Shown: positions 27,070 through 42,000 of the stretch, piece by piece | Numbering within the stretch: position 1 is the first letter of the stretch | How the letters are laid out: each line of letters begins with the position of its first letter | Source: Taudactylus pleione | Taxonomy: Eukaryota > Chordata > Amphibia > Anura > Myobatrachidae | Assembly: GCA_031769625.1 (NCBI GenBank) | Contig: JAUIMM010002531.1 | Coordinates: 310,001-374,000, forward strand | Length of the DNA stretch: 64,000 nucleotides | Direction of reading: 5' to 3' | Translations under genes and position numbers: made by a program | The notes under the pieces: model-generated | What the model was told of the DNA's origin: nothing | The model's input: the letters and a program-made list of their open reading frames with translations, nothing else | Databases searched by the model: none

Positions 27070-30000
27070 TATGGGGTAAGCTATTTAGTTGTTTATAGTA
27101 TAGAATATGGTTTATAGTGGTACATAGTTTAGAATATGGTGCATAGTGGTATATAGTATAGAATATGGTGTACAGAGGTACATAGTATAGAATATGGTGT
27201 ATAGATGTACCTAGTATATAATATGGTATATAGTGGTACATAGTCTAGAATATGGTGTAGAGCTGTATAGTGGTACATAGAATAGAAAAAATGGTGTAGA
27301 GCTGTATAGTGGTACATAGTATACAATAGGGTGTATAGTGGTACATAGAATATGGTGTATTGTGGTACATAGTATAGAATTTGGTGTAGAGCTGTATAGT
27401 GGTGCATAGTATAGAGTATTGTGTAGAGTGATACATAGTATAGAATATGGTGTATATAGGTACATAGTATAGATATGGTGTATAGTGGTATATAGTATAG
27501 AATATGGTGTATTGTGGTAAATTGTATAGAATATGGTGTATAGAGGTACATAGTACAGAATATGGTGTACAGAGTAAATAGTATAGAATGTGGTGTATAG
27601 TGGTACATTGTATAGAATTTGGTGTAGAGCTGTATAGTGGTACATAGTATAGAATGTGGTACAGAGCTGTATAGTGGTACTTTGCATAGAATATGGGGTA
27701 GAGCTGTGAAGAGGTATATAGTGTAGAATATGGTGTAAAGTGGTACATAGTCTAGAATATGTTGTATAGTGGTATATAGTATAGAATATGGTGTATAGTG
27801 GTACATAGTATAGAATATGGTGTATAGTGGTACATAGTATAGAATGTTGTTTATAGTGGTACATAGTATAGAATATGGTGTACAGTGGTATATAGTATAG
27901 AACATGGTGTAGAGCTGAATATTGGTATATAGTATAAAATATGGTGTAGAGCTGTATAGTGGTACATAGTATAGAATGTGGTGTATAGTGTTACATAGTA
28001 TAGAATATGGTTTATAGTGGTACATAGTATAGAATGTGGTGTATAGTAGTATATAGTATAGAATATTGTGTAGAGCTGTACAGTGGTACATAGTATAGAA
28101 TGTGGTGCAGAGCTGTATAGTGGTACATGGCATAGAATATGGGGTAGAGCTGTATAGTGGTATATTATAGAATATGGTGTAAAGTGGTACATAGTCTAGA
28201 ATATGTTGTATAGAGGTACATTGTATAGAATATGGTGTATAGAGGTACATAGTATAGAATATGGTGTATAGTGGCACATAGTATAGAATGTGATGTAGAG
28301 CTGTATAGTGGTACATAGTATAGAATATGATGTATAGAGGTACATAGTATAGAATATGGTGTATAGAGGTACATAGTATAGAATATGGTGTATAGTGGTA
28401 CATAGTATAGAATGTGGTGTATAGTGGTATATAGTGGTACATAGTATAGAATGTGGTGTACTGGTACATAGTATAGAATATGGTGTAGAGCTGTATATTA
28501 GTACATAGTATAGAATATGGTGTAGTGTTGTATAGTGGTACATAGTATAGAATATGGTGTAGAGTTGTATAGTGGTACATAGTATAGAAAATGGTGTATA
28601 GAGGAAAAAGTATAGAATGTGGTGTATAGTGGTACATAGTATAGAATATAGTGTATGAAGACACATAGTATAGAATATGGTGTATAGTGGTACATAGTAT
28701 AGAATGTGTTGTATAGTGGTACATAGTATATAATATGGTGCATTGTGGTACAAAGAATATGATGTATAGTGGTACATAGTATAGAATGTGGTGTATAGTG
28801 GAACATAGTATGTAATATGGTGTATAGAGGTACATAGTATAGAATATGGTGTATAGTGTTACATAGTCTAGAATATGGTGTATAGTGGTACACAGAATAT
28901 GATGTATAGCGGTACATAGTATAGAATGTGGTGTAGAGCTGAATAGTGGTACATAGTATAGAATATGGTGTATAGTGGTACATAGTATAGAATATGGTGT
29001 AGAGCTGTATAGTGGTAAATAGTATAGAATGTGGTGTATAGTGCTACATACTATAGAATATGGTGTATAGAGGTACTTAGTATAGAATATGCTGTATAGT
29101 GGTACATAGCATAGATTATAGTGTAGAGGTTTATAGTGGTACATAGTACAGAATATGGTGTATAGTGGTAAATAGTATAGAATATGGTGTAGAGCTGTAT
29201 AGTGGTTCATAGTATGGAATATGGTGTATAGTGGTATATACATAGTACAGAATATGGGGTAGAACTGTATAGTTGTATATCGTATAGAATATGGTGTATA
29301 GTGGTACATTGTATAGAATATTGTTAAGAGTGGTATATAGTATAGAATATGGTGTATAGAGGTAAATAGTATAGAATATGGTGTATAGTGGTACATAGTA
29401 TAGAATGTGGTGAAGAGCTGTATAATGGTACATAGTATAGGATGTGGTGTATAGTGGTACATACTATAGAATATGGTGTATAGAGGTACTTAGTATAGAA
29501 TGGGGTCTATAGTAGTATTAAGTATAGAATATAGTGTAGACCTGTACAGTTGTACATAGTATAGAATGTGGTAGAGAGCTGTATAGTGGTACATAGCATA
29601 GAATATAGTGTAGAGGTTTACAGTGGTACATAGTATAGAATATGGCGTATAGTGGTAAATAGTATAGAATATGGTGTAGAGCTGTATAGTGGTTCATAGT
29701 ATAGAATATGGTGTATAGTGGTATATACATAGTACAGAATATGGGGTAGAGCTGTATAGTTGTATATCATATAGAATATGGTGTATAGTGGTACATTGTA
29801 TAGAATATGGTGTATAGATGTAAATAGTATAGAATATGGTGTATAGTGGTACATAGTATAGAATGTGGTAAGAGCTGTATATGGTACATAGTATAGGATG
29901 TGGTGTATAGTGGTATATAGTATAGATTATGGTGTATAGAGGTACATAGTATAGAATATGGAGTATAGTAGTACATAGCCTAGAATGTGGAGTATAGTGG

Positions 30001-32430
30001 TATATAGTATAGAATGTGGTGTAGAGCTATGTAGTGGTACATCGTATAGAATATAGTGTATAGTGGTACATAGTATAGAATATGGTGTATAGAGGTACAT
30101 AGTATAGAAAATGGGTTATAGTGGTACATAGTATAGAATGTGGTGTATAGTGTTACATAGTGGTACATAGTATAGAATGTGGTGTAGTGGTACATATGTA
30201 GAATGTGGTGTAGAGCTGAATAGTGGGACATAGTATATAATAAGGTGTATAGTGGTACATAGTATAGAATATGTGTAGAGCTGTATAGTGGTACATAGTA
30301 TAGAATGTGGTGTATAGTGCTACATACTATAGAATATGGTGTATAGTGGTACATAGCATAGAATATAGTGTAGAGGTTTATAGTGGTAAATAGTATAGAA
30401 TATGGTGTAGAGCTGTATAGTGGTTCATAGTATAGAATATGGTGTATAGTGGTATATACATAGTACAGAATATGGGGTAGAGCTGTATAGTTGTACATAG
30501 TATAGAATGTGGTATAAGCTGTATAGTGGTACATAGCATAGAATATAGTGTAGTGGTTTTATAGTGGTACATAGTATAGAATATGGTGTATAGTGGTAAA
30601 TAGTATAGAATATGGTGTAGAGCTGTATAGTGGTCATAGTATAGAATATGGTGTATAGTGGTATATACATAGTACAGAATATGGGGGTAGAGCTGTATAG
30701 TTATATATCGTATAGAATATGGTGTATAGAGGTAAATAGTATAGAATATGGTGTATAGTGGTACATAGTATAGAATGTGGTGAAGAGCTGTATAATGGTA
30801 CATAGTATAGGATGTGGTGTATAGTGGTATATAGTATAGATTATGGTGTATAGTGGTACATTGTATAGAATATGGTGTATAGTAGTACATAGTCTTGAAT
30901 GTGGAGTATAGTGGAATATAGTATAGAATGTGGTGTAGAGCTATATAGTGGTACATCGTAAAGAATATGGTGTATAGTGGTTCATAATATAGAATATGGT
31001 GTATAGAGGTACATAGTATAGAATATGGGGTATAGTGGTACATAGTATAGAATGTGGTGTATAGTGGTACATAGTGGTAGATAGTATAGAATGTGGTGTA
31101 GTGGTACATATGTAGAATGTGGTGTATAGTGGTGTATGGTGTAGAGCTGTATAGTGGTACATTGTATAGAATGTGGTCTATAGTAGTACATAGTATAGAA
31201 TACGGTGTAGAGCTGTATATTGGTACATAGTATAGAATATGGTGTATAGTGGTAAATAGTTTAGAATATGGTGTATAGTGGTACATAGTATAGAATATGG
31301 TGTTGAGCTGTATAGTGGTACATAGTATAGAATATGGTGTAGTGTTGTATAGTGGTACAAAGTATAGAATATGGTGTAGAGCTGTATTGTGGTACATATT
31401 ATAGAATATGGTGTATAGTGGTACATAGTATAGAATATGGTATATAGAGGTACATAGTATAGAATTTGGTGTAGAGATGTATAGTGGTGCATAGTATAGA
31501 GTATTGTGTATAGTGATACATAGCATAGAATATGGTATAGAGCTGTATAGTGGTGCAGAGTGTAGAATATGGTGTATAGTGCTACATAGTATAGAATATG
31601 ATATATAGTGTCATATAGTATAGAATGTGGTGTAGAGCTGTATAGTGGTACATAGTATAGAATATGGTGTATCGTGGTACATAGTATAGAATATTGTGTA
31701 TAGTGCTACATAGTATAGAATATGATATATAGTGTCATATAATATAGAATGTGGTGTAGAGCTGTATAGTGGTACATAGCATAGAATATGGTGTATAGTG
31801 GTACATAGTATAGAATATGGTGTATAGATGTACATAGTATAGAATATGGGGTATAGTGGTACATAGTATAGAATGTGGTGTATAGTGGTACATAGTGGTA
31901 AATAGTATAGAATGTGGTGTAGTGGTTCATATGTAGAATGTGGTGTATAGTGGTGTATGGTGTAGAGCTGTATAGTGGTACATTGTATAGAATGTGGTGT
32001 ATAGTAGTACATAGTATAGAATACGGTGTAGAGCTGTATAGTGGTACATAGTATAGAATGTAGTGTAGAGCTGTATAGTGGTACATAGTATAGAATATGG
32101 TGTGTAGAAGTACATAGTATAGAATGTGTTGTAGAGCTGTATAGTGGTACATAGTATAGAATGTGATGTAGAGCTGTATAGTGGTACATAGTATAGAATA
32201 TGATGTATAGTGGTACATAGTATAGAATGTGGTGTAGAGCTGTATAATGGTACATAGTGTAGAATTTGATATAGAGCTGTATAGTGGTACATAGTATAGA
32301 ATATGGTATATAGAGGTACATAGTATAGAATTTGGTGTAGAGCTGTATAGTGGTGCATAGTATAGAGTATTGTGTAGAGTAATACATAGCATAGAATATG
32401 GTGTAGAGCTGTATAGTGGTGCAGAGCATA
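27070..32430 (-). repeat. Segment duplicated about 11 kb downstream (copy 1)
   Basis: Copy 1 of a segment whose copy 2 is at about 38750-43600. The offset is 11678 at ggggt in 27073 and at agaacatgg in 27899, 10881 for 29518-29730, and 11226 for 30982-31526. Large indels between the copies make the changes in offset. Copy 1 also carries several one-base indels. Confidence 0.83.
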
Positions 32431-33959
32431 GAATATGGTGTATAGTGCTACATATTACAGAATATGGTGCATAGTGGTATATAGTATAGAATTTGGTGTA
32501 GAGCTGTATAGTGGTACATAATATAGAATATGGTGTATAGTGGTACATAGTATAGAATATGGTGTATATAGGTACATAGTATAGAATATGGTGTATAGTG
32601 GTATATAGTATAGAATATGGTGTATTGTGGTAAATTGTATAGAATATGGTGTATAGAGGTACATAGTACAGAATATGGTGTATAGAGGAAAATAGTATAG
32701 AATGTGGTGTATAGTGGTACATTGTATAGAATTTGGTGTAGAGCTGTTTAGTGGTACATAGTATAGAATGTGGTACAGAGCTGTATAGTGGTACATGGCA
32801 TAGAATATGGGGTAGAGCTGTTAAGAGGTATGTAGTGTAGAATATGGTGTAAAGTGGTACATAGTCTAGAATATGTTGTATAGTGGTATATAGTATAGAA
32901 TATGGTGTATAGTGGTACATAGTATAGAATATGGTGTATAGTGGTATATAGTATAGAACATGGTGTAGAGCTGAATATTGGTATATAGTATAAAATATGG
33001 TGTAGAGCTGTATAGTGGTACATAGTATAGAATGTGGTGTATAGTGTTACATAGTATAGAATATGGTTTATAGTGGTACATAGTATAGAATGTGGTGTAT
33101 AGTAGTATATAGTATAGAATATTGTGTAGAGCTGTACAGTGGAACATAGTATAGAATGTGGTGCAGAGCTGTATAGTGGTACATGGCATAGAATATGGGG
33201 TAGAGCTGTATAGTGGTATATAGTATAGAATATGGTGTAAAGTGGTACATAGTCTAGAATATGTTGTATAGAGGTATATAGTATAGAATATGGTGTATAG
33301 AGGTACATAGTATAGAATATGGTGTATAGTGGTACATAGTATAGAATGTGATGTAGAGCTGTATAGTGGTTCATAGTATAGAATATGATGTATAGAGGTA
33401 CATAGTATAGAATATGGTGTATAGAGGTACATAGAATAGAATATGGTGTATAGTGGTATATAGTATAGAATGTGGTGTATAGTGGTATATAGTGGTACAT
33501 AGTATAGAATGTGGTGTAGTGGTACATAGTATAGAATGTGGTGTATAGTAGTATATAGTATAGAATACGGTGTAGAGCTGTATATTAGTACATAGTATAG
33601 AATATGTTGTAGTGTTGTATAGTGGTACATAATATAGAATATGGTGTAGAGTTGTATAGTGGTACATAGTATAGAAAATGGTGTATAGAGGGAAAAAGTA
33701 TAGAATGTGGTGTATAGTGGTACATAGTATAGAATATAGTGTATAAAGACACATAGTATAGAATATGGTGTATAGTGGTACATAGTACAGAATGAGTTGT
33801 ATAGTGGTACATAGTATATAATATGGTGTATAGTGGTACACAGAATATGATGTATAGCGGTACATAGTATAGAATGTGGTGTAGAGCTGAATAGTGGTAC
33901 ATAGTTAAGAATATGGTGTATAGTGGTACATAGTATAGAATATGGTGTAGAGCTGTATA

Positions 33960-35720
33960 GTGGTACATAGTATAGAATGTGGTGTATAGTGTTACATACT
34001 ATAGAATATGGTGTATAGAGGTATTTAGTATAGAATGTGGTCTATAGTAGTATATAGTATAGAATGTGTTGTAGAGCTTTATAGTGGTACATAGCATAGA
34101 ATATAGTGTAGAGGTTTATAGTGGTACATAGTATAGAATATGGTGTATAGTGGTAAATAGTATAGAATATGGTGTAGAGCTTTATAGTGGTTCATAGTAT
34201 AGAATATGGTGTATAGTGGTATATACATAGTACAGAATATGGGGTAGAGCTGTATAGTTGTATATCATATAGAATATGGTGTATAGTTGTACATTGTACA
34301 GAATATGGTTAATAGTGGTATATAGTATAGAATATGGTGTATAGAGTTAAATAGTATAGAATATGGTGTATAGTGGTACATAGTATAGAATGTGGTGAAG
34401 AGCTGTATAATGGTACATAGTATAGGATGTGGTGTATAGTGGTATATAGTATAGAATATGGTGTATAGAGGTACATAGTATAGAATATGGTGTATAGTAA
34501 TACATAGTCTAGAATGTGGTGTATAGTGGTATACAGTATAGAATGTGGTGTAGAGCTGTACAGTGGTACATCGTATAGAATATGGTGTATAGTGGTACAT
34601 AGTATAGAATATGGTGTATACAGGTACATAGTATAGAATATGGGGTATAGTGGTACATAGTATAGAATGCAGTGTATAGTGGTACATAGTGGTACATAGT
34701 TTAGAATGTGGTGTAGTGGTACATAGTATAGAATGTGGTGTATAGTGGTACATAGTATGTAATATGGTGTATAGAGGTACATAGTATAGAATATGGTGTA
34801 TAGTGTTACATAGTCTAGAATATGGTGTATAGTGGTACACAGAATATGATGTATAGCGGTACATAGTATAGAATGTGGTGTAGAGCTGAATAGTGGTACA
34901 TAGTATAGAATATGGTGTATAGTGGTACATAGTATAGAATATGGTGTAGAGCTGTATAGTGGTACATAGTATATAATGTGGTGTATAGTGCTACATACTA
35001 TAGAATATGGTGTATAGAGGTATTTAGTATAGAATGTGGTCTATAGTAGTATATAGTATAGAATGTGTTGAAGAGCTTTATAGTGGTACATAGCATAGAA
35101 TATAGTGTAGAGGTTTATAGTGGTACATAGTAAAGAATATGGTGTAGAGCTGTATAGTGGTTCATAGTATAGAATAATGTTTATATTGGTATATACATAG
35201 TACAGAATATGGGGTAGAGCTGTATAGTTGTATATCATATAGAATATGGTGTATAGTTGTACATTGTATATAATATGGTTAATAGTGGTATATAGTATAG
35301 AATATGGTGTATAGAGGTAAATAGTATAGAAAATGGTGTATAGTGGTACATAGTATAGAATGTTGTGAAGAGCTGTATAATGGTACATAGTATAGGATGT
35401 GGTGTATAGTGGTATATAGTATAGAATATGGTGTATAGAGGTACATAGTATACAATATGGTGTATAGTAGTACATTGTCTAGAATGTGGTGTATAGCGGT
35501 ATATAATATAGAATGTGATGTAGAGCTGTATAGTGGTACATCGTATAGAATATGGTGTATAGTGGTACATAGTATAGAATATGGTGTATAGAGGTACATA
35601 GTATAGAATATGGGGTATAGTGGTACATAGTATAGAATGCAGTGTATAGTGGTACATAGTGGTACATAGTTTAGAATGTGGTGTAGTGGTACATAGTATA
35701 GAATGTGGTGTATAGTGGTG
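33960..35720 (-). repeat. About 970-bp tandem duplication
   Basis: tatatcatatagaatatgg starts at 34261 and 35231, and gaatgcagtgtatag occurs near 34666 and 35636, both 970 bp apart. Further upstream the offset is 999 (gaatgtgtt near 34062 and 35061), one 29-mer more. In the mirror at 1-1500 only one copy exists. Confidence 0.85.
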
Positions 35721-36533
35721 TATGGTGTAGAGCTGTATAGTGGTACATAGTATAGAATGCGGTGTATAGTAGTACATAGTATAGAATACGGTGTAGAGCT
35801 GTATATTAGTACATAGTATAGAATATGGTGTGTAGAGGTACATAGTATAGAAGGTGTTGTAGAGCTGTATAGTGGTACATAGTATAGAATTTGGTGTATA
35901 GTGGTACATAGTATAGAATATGGTGTATAGAGGAACATAGTATAGAATGTGGTGTAGAGATGTATAGTGGTACATAGTATAGAATATGGTGTATTGTGGT
36001 ACATTGTATAGAATATGGTGTATAGTGGTACATAGTATAGAATATGGTGTATAGTGGTACATAGTATAGAATATGGTGTATAGAGGTACATAGTATAGAA
36101 TATGGGGTATAGTGGTACATAGTATAGAATGCAGTGTATAGTGGTACATAGTGGTACATAGTTTAGAATGTGGTGTAGTGGTACATAGTATAGAATGTGG
36201 TGTATAGTGGTGTATGGTGTAGAGCTGTATAGTGGTACATAGTATAGAATGCGGTGTATAGTAGTACATAGTATAGAATACGGTGTAGAGCTGTATATTA
36301 GTACATAGTATAGAATATGGTGTGTAGAGGTACATAGTATAGAAGGTGTTGTAGAGCTGTAAAGTGGTACATAGTATAGAATTTGGTGTATAGTGGTACA
36401 TAGTATAGAATATGGCGTATAGAGGAACATAGTATAGAATGTGGTGTAGAGATGTATAGTGGTACATAGTATAGAATATGGTGTATTGTGGTACATTGTA
36501 TAGAATATGGTGTATAGTGGTACATAGTATAGA
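35550..36533 (-). repeat. 492-bp tandem duplication
   Basis: gaatgcagtgtatag occurs near 35636 and 36128, 492 bp apart, with matching flanks on both sides. The mirror in block I has one copy: the coordinate sum changes from 36940 to 36448 across it, exactly 492. The duplication therefore arose in the right arm, or was lost from the left. Confidence 0.87.
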
Positions 36534-37549
36534 ATATGGTGTATAGAGGTACATAGTATAGAATATGGTGTATAGTGCTACATAGTATAGAATGTGTTGT
36601 ATAGTGGTACATAGTATAAAATATGGTGTATAGTGGTATATAGTATAGAATATGGTATATAGTGGTAAACAGTATAGGATATGGTGTATTGTGGTACATA
36701 GTATAGAATATGGTGTATAGTGGTACACAGTATAGAATATGGTGTATAGAAGTACATAGTATAGAATATGGTGTATAGTGGTACATAGTATAGAATATGG
36801 TGTATAGTGCTACATAGTATAGAATGTGGTGTGTAGTGGTACATAGTATAAATTATGGTGTATAGAGGTACATAGTTTAGAATATGGTGTATAGTGGTAC
36901 ATAGTCTAGAATGTGGTGTATAGTGGTACCTAGAATATGGTGTATAGTGGTACATAGTATAGAATGTGGTGTAGAGCTGTATAGTGGTACATAGTATAGA
37001 ATATGGTGTATAGTTGTACGTAGTATAGAATGTGGTGTAGAGCTGTATAATAGTACATAGTATAGAATGTGGTGTATAGTGGTACATAGTATAGAATGTG
37101 ATTTAGAGCTGTATAATGGTACATAGTATAGAATATGGTGTATAGTGGTACATAGTCTAGAATGTTGTGTATAGTGGTACATAGTATAGAATATGGTGTA
37201 CAGTGGTACATAGTATATATTGTGGTGTAGAGCTGTATAATGGTACATAGTATAGAATGTGGTGTATAGTGTTACATTTTATAGAATATGGTGAATAGCG
37301 TTACAAAGTATAGAATGTGGTGAATAGTGGTATATAGCAAAGAATATGGTGTAGAGCTGTATAGTGGTACATAGTATTGAATGTGGTATACAGCTGTATA
37401 GTGGTACATAGTATAGAATATGGTGTAGAGGTGAATAGTGGTACATAGTATAGAATATGGTGTATAGTGGTATATAGTATAGAATTTGTTGTAGAGCTAT
37501 ATAGTGGTTCATAGTATAGAATATGGGGTGAGCTATATAGTTGTTTATA

Positions 37550-39000
37550 TTATAGAATATGGTTTATAGTGGTACATAGTTTAGAATATGGTGCATAGCT
37601 GTACAGTGGTGCACAGTATAGAGTATTGTGTACAGTGATACATAGCATAGAATATGGTGTAGAGATGTATAGTGGTACATAGTATAGAATGTGGTGTAGA
37701 GCTGTATAGTGGTACATAGTATAGAATATGGTGTGTAGAGGGACATAGTATAGAATGTGTTGTAGAGCTGTATAGTGGTACATAGTATAGAATATGGTGT
37801 ATAGTTGTACATAGTATAGAATATGGTTTATAGAGAAACATAGTATAGAATGTGGTGTAGAGATGTATAGTGGTACATAGTATAGAATATGGTGTATTGT
37901 GGTACATTGTATAGAATATGGGGTATAGTGGTACATAGTATAGAATATGGTGTACAGAGGTACATAGTATAGAATATGGTGTATAGTGCTACATAGTATA
38001 GAATGTGTTGTATATTGGTACATAGTATAAAATATGGTGTTTAGCGGTATATAGTATAGAATATGGTATATAGTGGTAAATAGTATAGAATATGGTGTAT
38101 TGTGGTACATAGTATAGAATATGGTGTATAGTGGTACACAGTATAGAATATGGTGTATAGAGGTACATAGTATAGAATATGGTGTCTAGTGGTACATAGT
38201 ATAGAATATGGTGTATAGTGCTACATAGTACAGAATGTGGTGTGTAGTGGTACATAGTATAAATTATTGTGTATAGAGGTACATAGTATAGAATATGGGG
38301 TATAGTGGTACATAGTCTTGAATGTGGTGTATAGTGGTACATAGTATAGAATGTGGTGTAAAGCTGTATAGTGGTACATAGTATAGAATATGGTGTATAG
38401 TTGTGCATAGTATAGAATGTGATTTAGAGCTGTATAATGGTACATAGTATAGAATATGGTGTATAGTGGTACATAGTCTAGAATGTGGTGTATAGTGGTA
38501 CATAGTATAGAATGTGGTGTATAGTAGTATATAGTATAGAATATGGTGTAGAGCTGTATAGTGGTACATAGTATAGAATGTGGTATACAGCTGTATAGTG
38601 GTACATAGTATAGAATATGGTGTAGAGGTGAATAGTGGTACATAGTATAGAATATGGTGTATAGTGGTATATAGTATAGAATATGGTGTAGAGCTATATA
38701 GTGGTTCATAGTATAGAAAATGGTGTATAGTAGTACATAGTATAGAATATGGGGTGAGCTATTTAGTTGTTTATAGTATAGAATATGGTTTATAGTGGTA
38801 CATAGTTTAGAATATGGTGCATAGTGGTATATAGTATAGAATATGGTGTACAGAGGTACATAGTATAGAATATGGTGTATAGATGTACATAGTATAGAAT
38901 ATGGTATATAGTGGTACATAGTCTAGAATATGGTGTAGAGCTGTATAGTGGTACATAGAATAGAATATGGTGTAGAGCTGTATAGTGGTACATAGTATAC
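37550..39000 (-). repeat. Segment repeated 16,799 bp downstream (copy 1)
   Basis: acaatagggtg at 38999 and ggggtgagct at 38751 recur at 55798 and 55550, both exactly 16799 bp away. The surrounding 38.2-38.9 kb matches 54.9-55.7 kb. A related partial copy sits at about 37.28-37.57 kb (ggggtgagct at 37524, offset 1227). Confidence 0.82.
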
Positions 39001-42000
39001 AATAGGGTGTATAGTGGTACATATAAAATGGTGTATTGTGGTACATAGTATAGAATTTGGTGTAGAGCTGTATAGTGGTGCATAGTATAGAGTATTGTGT
39101 AGAGTGATACATAGTATAGAATATGGTGTATATAGGTACATAGTATGGAATATGGTGTATAGTGGTATATAGTATAGAATATGGTGTATTGTGGTAAATT
39201 GTATAGAATATGGTGTATAGAGGTACATAGTACAGAATATGGTGTATAGAGGTAAATAGTATAGAATGTGGTGTATAGTGGTACATTGTATAGAATTTGG
39301 TGTAGAGCTGTATAGTGGTACATAGTATAGAATGTGGTACAGAGCTGTATAGTGGTACTTTGCATAGAATATGGGGTAGAGCTGTTAAGAGGTATATAGT
39401 GTAGAATATGGTGTAAAGTGGTACATAGTCTAGAATATGTTGTATAGTGGAATATAGTATAGAATATGGTGTATAGTGGTACATAGTATAGAATATGGTG
39501 TATAGTGGTACATAGTATAGAATGTTGTTTATAGTGGTACATAGTATAGAATATGGTGTACAGTGGTATATAGTATAGAACATGGTGTAGAGCTGAATAT
39601 TGGTATATAGTATAAAATATGGTGTAGAGCTGTATAGTGGTACATAGTATAGAATGTGGTGTATAGTGTTACATAGTATAGAATATGGTTTATAGTGGTA
39701 CATAGTATAGAATGTGGTGTATAGTAGTATATAGTATAGAATATTGTGTAGAGCTGTACAGTGGTACATAGTATAGAATGTGGTGCAGAGCTGTATAGTG
39801 GTACATGGCATAGAATATGGGGTAGAGCTGTATAGTGGTATATAGTATAGAATATGGTGTAAAGTGGTACATAGTCTAGAATATGTTGTATAGAGGTACA
39901 TTGTATAGAATATGGTGTATAGAGGTACATAGTATAGAATATGGTGTATAGTGGTAAATAGTATAGAATATGGTGTAGAGCTGTATAGTGGTTCATAGTA
40001 TGGAATATGGTGTATAGTGGTATATACATAGTACAGAATATGGGGTAGAACTGTATAGTTGTATATCGTATAGAATATGGTGTATAGTGGTACATTGTAT
40101 AGAATATTGTTAAGAGTGGTATATAGTATAGAATATGGTGTATAGAGGTAAATAGTATAGAATATGGTGTATAGTGGTACATAGTATAGAATGCGGTGAA
40201 GAGCTGTATAATGGTACATAGTATAGGATGTGGTGTATAGTGGTACATAGTATAGAATATGGTGTATAGTGGTACATAGTATAGAATATGGTGTAGAGCT
40301 GTATAGTGGTACATAGTATAGAATGTGGTGTATAGTGCTACATACTATAGAATATGGTGTATAGAGGTACTTAGTATAGAATGTGGTCTATAGTAGTATT
40401 AAGTATAGAATATAGTGTAGACCTGTACAGTTGTACATAGTATAGAATGTGGTAGAGAGCTGTATAGTGGTACATAGCATAGAATATAGTGTAGAGGTTT
40501 ACAGTGGTACATAGTATAGAATATGGCGTATAGTGGTAAATAGTATAGAATATGGTGTAGAGCTGTATAGTGGTTCATAGTATAGAATATGGTGTATAGT
40601 GGTATATACATAGTACAGAATATGGGGTAGAGCTGTATAGTTGTATATCATATAGAATATGGTGTATAGTGGTACATTGTATAGAATATGGTGTATAGAT
40701 GTAAATAGTATAGAATATGGTGTATAGTGGTACATAGTATAGAATGTGGTAAGAGCTGTATAATGGTACATAGTATAGGATGTGGTGTATAGTGGTATAT
40801 AGTATAGATTATGGTGTATAGAGGTACATAGTATAGAATATGGAGTATAGTAGTACATAGCCTAGAATGTGGAGTATAGTGGTATATAGTATAGAATGTG
40901 GTGTAGAGCTATGTAGTGGTACATCGTATAGAATATAGTGTATAGTGGTACATAGTATAGAATATGGTGTATAGAGGTACATAGTATAGAAAATGGGTTA
41001 TAGTGGTACATAGTATAGAATGTGGTGTATAGTGGTACATAGTGGTACATAGTATAGAATGTGGTGTAGTGGTACATATGTAGAATGTGGTGTAGAGCTG
41101 AATAGTGGTACATAGTATATAATAAGGTGTATAGTGGTACATAGTATAGAATATGGTGTAGAGCTGTATAGTGGTACATAGTATAGAATGTGGTGTATAG
41201 TGCTACATACTATAGAATATGGTGTATAGTGGTACATAGCATAGAATATAGTGTAGAGGTTTATAGTGGTAAATAGTATAGAATATGGTGTAGAGCTGTA
41301 TAGTGGTTCATAGTATAGAATATGGTGTATAGTGGTATATACATAGTACAGAATATGGGGTAGAGCTGTATAGTTGTACATCGTATAGAATATGGTGTAT
41401 AGTGGTACATTGTATAGAATATTGTTAATAGTGGTATATAGTATAGAATATGGTGTTTAGAGGTAAATAGTATAGAATATGGTGTATAGTGGTACATAGT
41501 ATAGAATGTGGTGAAGAGCTGTATAATGGTACATAGTATAGGATGTGGTGTATAGTGGTACATAGTATAGAATATGGTGTAGAGCTGTATAGTGGTACAT
41601 AGTATAGAATGTGGTGTATAGTGCTACATACTATAAAATATAGTGTATAGAGGTACATAGTATAGAATGTGGTCTATAGTAGTATTAAGTATAGAATATA
41701 GTATAGACCTGTACAGTTGTACATAGTATAGAATGTGGTATAGAGCTGTATAGTGGTACATAGCATAGAATATAGTGTAGTGGTTTATAGTGGTACATAG
41801 TATAGAATATGGTGTATAGTGGTAAATAGTATAGAATATGGTGTAGAGCTGTATAGTGGTTCATAGTATAGAATATGGTGTATAGTGGTATATACATAGT
41901 ACAGAATATGGGGTAGAGCTGTATAGTTATATATCGTATAGAATATGGTGTATAGAGGTAAATAGTATAGAATATGGTGTATAGTGGTACATAGTATAGA

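Larger units (their letters stand above)
23701..36940 (-). repeat. Right arm of large imperfect palindrome
   Basis: Reverse-complement partner of 1-9500. It is longer, mainly because of extra satellite between about 27.3 and 32.2 kb (over 3 kb) and the 970-bp and 492-bp duplications at 34-36.5 kb. Its inner end is the abrupt J2 junction. The match between arms breaks up between about 3.3 and 4.5 kb on the left, so pairing there is less certain. Confidence 0.78.

Noticed and set aside
28611..28620. Poly-A tail of a retroelement (aaaaa)
   Set aside because: Only five A residues within an otherwise normal monomer, repeated in the same context at several sites. It is a monomer variant.
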